Origin: Clostridiales bacterium
Lineage (GTDB): Bacteria; Bacillota; Clostridia; Lachnospirales; Lachnospiraceae
Direction: 5' to 3'
Length of the DNA: 5,258 nt
Assembly: GCA_015655565.1 (NCBI GenBank)
Contig: JAATEU010000553.1
Location: forward strand, 1 to 5,258
In this document: positions 4,575 to 5,258 of the stretch, piece by piece
How positions within the stretch are numbered: the first letter of the stretch is position 1
Layout: every line of letters begins with the position of its first letter
Program-made: the position numbers and the translations under genes
Notes under the pieces: model-generated
Told to the model about the DNA's origin: nothing
Database searches by the model: none
The model's input: only the letters and a program-made list of their open reading frames with translations

Positions 4575-5258
4575 ATGGAAATAAAACAAATAATTGAAGA
4601 AATCGCGACAATTAAAAAAGAGGATGGCGGAATTAAACAGGTGTATTATGTTGCCTGCGGCGGTTCATATGGTGCTTTTTATCCGGCGAAAACATTTTTA
4701 GAAAAAGAAGCAAAGGAAATTAAGGCAGGACTTTATAACAGTAATGAATTTGTATATAACACACCCAAAGGATTTGGTAAAAATTCAGTTCTGGTAGTAG
4801 CTTCTCATAAAGGCAGCACACCTGAGACCGTGAAAGCAGCAGAATTAGGTAAAGCAGCAGGAGTTCCGGTTATTGCATTAACATGGGTTTCTGATTCACC
4901 TATTACAAAACAGGCAGACTATGTGGTTGGTTATACCTTTGGCGAGGACAAAGATATTGCCGGAGAAAAAACCATAGCGGCATTAATGACAGCAGTGGAA
5001 ATATTAAATCAGACGGAAGGATATGAGAATTATGAAAAATTCCTGGACGGGGCGGCAAAAATATACCATATCGTTAAGAATGCCTGCAAACATGTGGAAA
5101 AGCGTGCCTTGGCCTTTGCCAAAAACCACAAAGAGGATTCTGTAATCTATACCATGGCAAGCGGCGCCGGTTATGGAGCTGCCTATATGGAAAGTATTTG
5201 TATCTTTATGGAAATGCAGTGGATAAACTCTTCCAGTATACATTCAGGGGAATACTTC
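4575..5258 (+). CDS. frlB: SIS-domain fructosamine-6-phosphate deglycase, FrlB-like (3' partial)
   Basis: The first 228 codons of a gene that runs off the window; FrlB-type proteins are about 330-350 residues, so roughly a third is missing. The start has AAGGAGA with a 7-base spacer. The first SIS domain spans about 22-150, with sugar-phosphate loop residues CGGS (28-31) and SHKGSTPET (77-85). The second begins near 188 with SVIYTMASGAGYGAAY, followed by EMQWINSSSIHSGEY (213-227). These stretches closely resemble, from memory, Bacillus subtilis FrlB (YurP), which splits fructosamine 6-phosphates into glucose 6-phosphate and the free amine. In related deglycases the Glu of the H-x-G-E stretch (here Glu226) is catalytic; the downstream His lies outside the window. 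It is cytoplasmic. A divergent GntR regulator and operator-like sites suggest induction by substrate. It could act on another Amadori compound, such as fructose-asparagine phosphate, and other SIS isomerases cannot be fully excluded. Confidence 0.8.
   Translation, partial: MEIKQIIEEIATIKKEDGGIKQVYYVACGGSYGAFYPAKTFLEKEAKEIKAGLYNSNEFVYNTPKGFGKNSVLVVASHKGSTPETVKAAELGKAAGVPVIALTWVSDSPITKQADYVVGYTFGEDKDIAGEKTIAALMTAVEILNQTEGYENYEKFLDGAAKIYHIVKNACKHVEKRALAFAKNHKEDSVIYTMASGAGYGAAYMESICIFMEMQWINSSSIHSGEYF

Noticed and set aside
4386..4589. A 67-codon minus-strand frame rich in Phe, Ile, Leu and Tyr, looking like a membrane peptide
   Set aside because: It lies across the promoter and leader of the frlB-like gene in very AT-rich DNA and has no convincing ribosome binding site; the hydrophobic composition follows from base composition.

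Overview
The window looks like a chromosomal segment from a low-GC Gram-positive anaerobe, most likely Clostridia and possibly the Lachnospiraceae. That placement is inferred from AT-rich intergenic DNA, strong AGGAGG-type ribosome binding sites, T-tailed intrinsic terminators, TTGACA/TATAAT-like promoters, a tRNA-Leu without an encoded CCA end, and the protein families present. I have no database match behind it.

Layout. Positions 1-222 (minus) hold the start of an apparently secreted protein; its signal-peptide region is interrupted by an in-frame TAG. Positions 344-613 (plus) hold a 90-codon open frame of unknown family that lacks a credible start and looks like a C-terminal remnant. Positions 699-1613 (minus) encode an intact alpha/beta hydrolase of the HSL/abhydrolase-3 type. 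It has its own terminator and a perfect 18-bp palindrome just upstream of its ribosome binding site. Positions 1900-2523 (minus) encode an intact all-helical HEAT-repeat-like protein, also followed by its own terminator. Positions 2752-3039 (minus) hold the N-terminal quarter or so of a dienelactone-hydrolase-family gene whose catalytic part is missing. Positions 3182-3266 (minus) are tRNA-Leu(CAG), with a clear promoter and terminator.

The right end is a divergent pair. A GntR/UTRA-family repressor (3566-4276, minus) faces a SIS-domain protein (4575 to window end, plus) that closely resembles Bacillus-type FrlB, the fructosamine-6-phosphate deglycase. The 298-bp gap between them carries a good sigma-A promoter and symmetric GTAT-n-ATAC elements that could be operators. 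This is the recognisable regulatory and metabolic unit of the window: probably a locus for catabolism of Amadori products, continuing beyond position 5258.

The left two thirds read as a degraded stretch of mostly single-gene minus-strand units: one gene with a stop in its leader, one 5'-truncated remnant and one 3'-truncated hydrolase lie among intact genes. I found no CRISPR array, transposase, recognisable prophage gene or convincing new defence system. The most useful leads are the hydrolase palindrome, the TAG in the signal peptide, the decay of the dienelactone hydrolase at an inverted repeat, and the operator-like repeats in the frlB leader.
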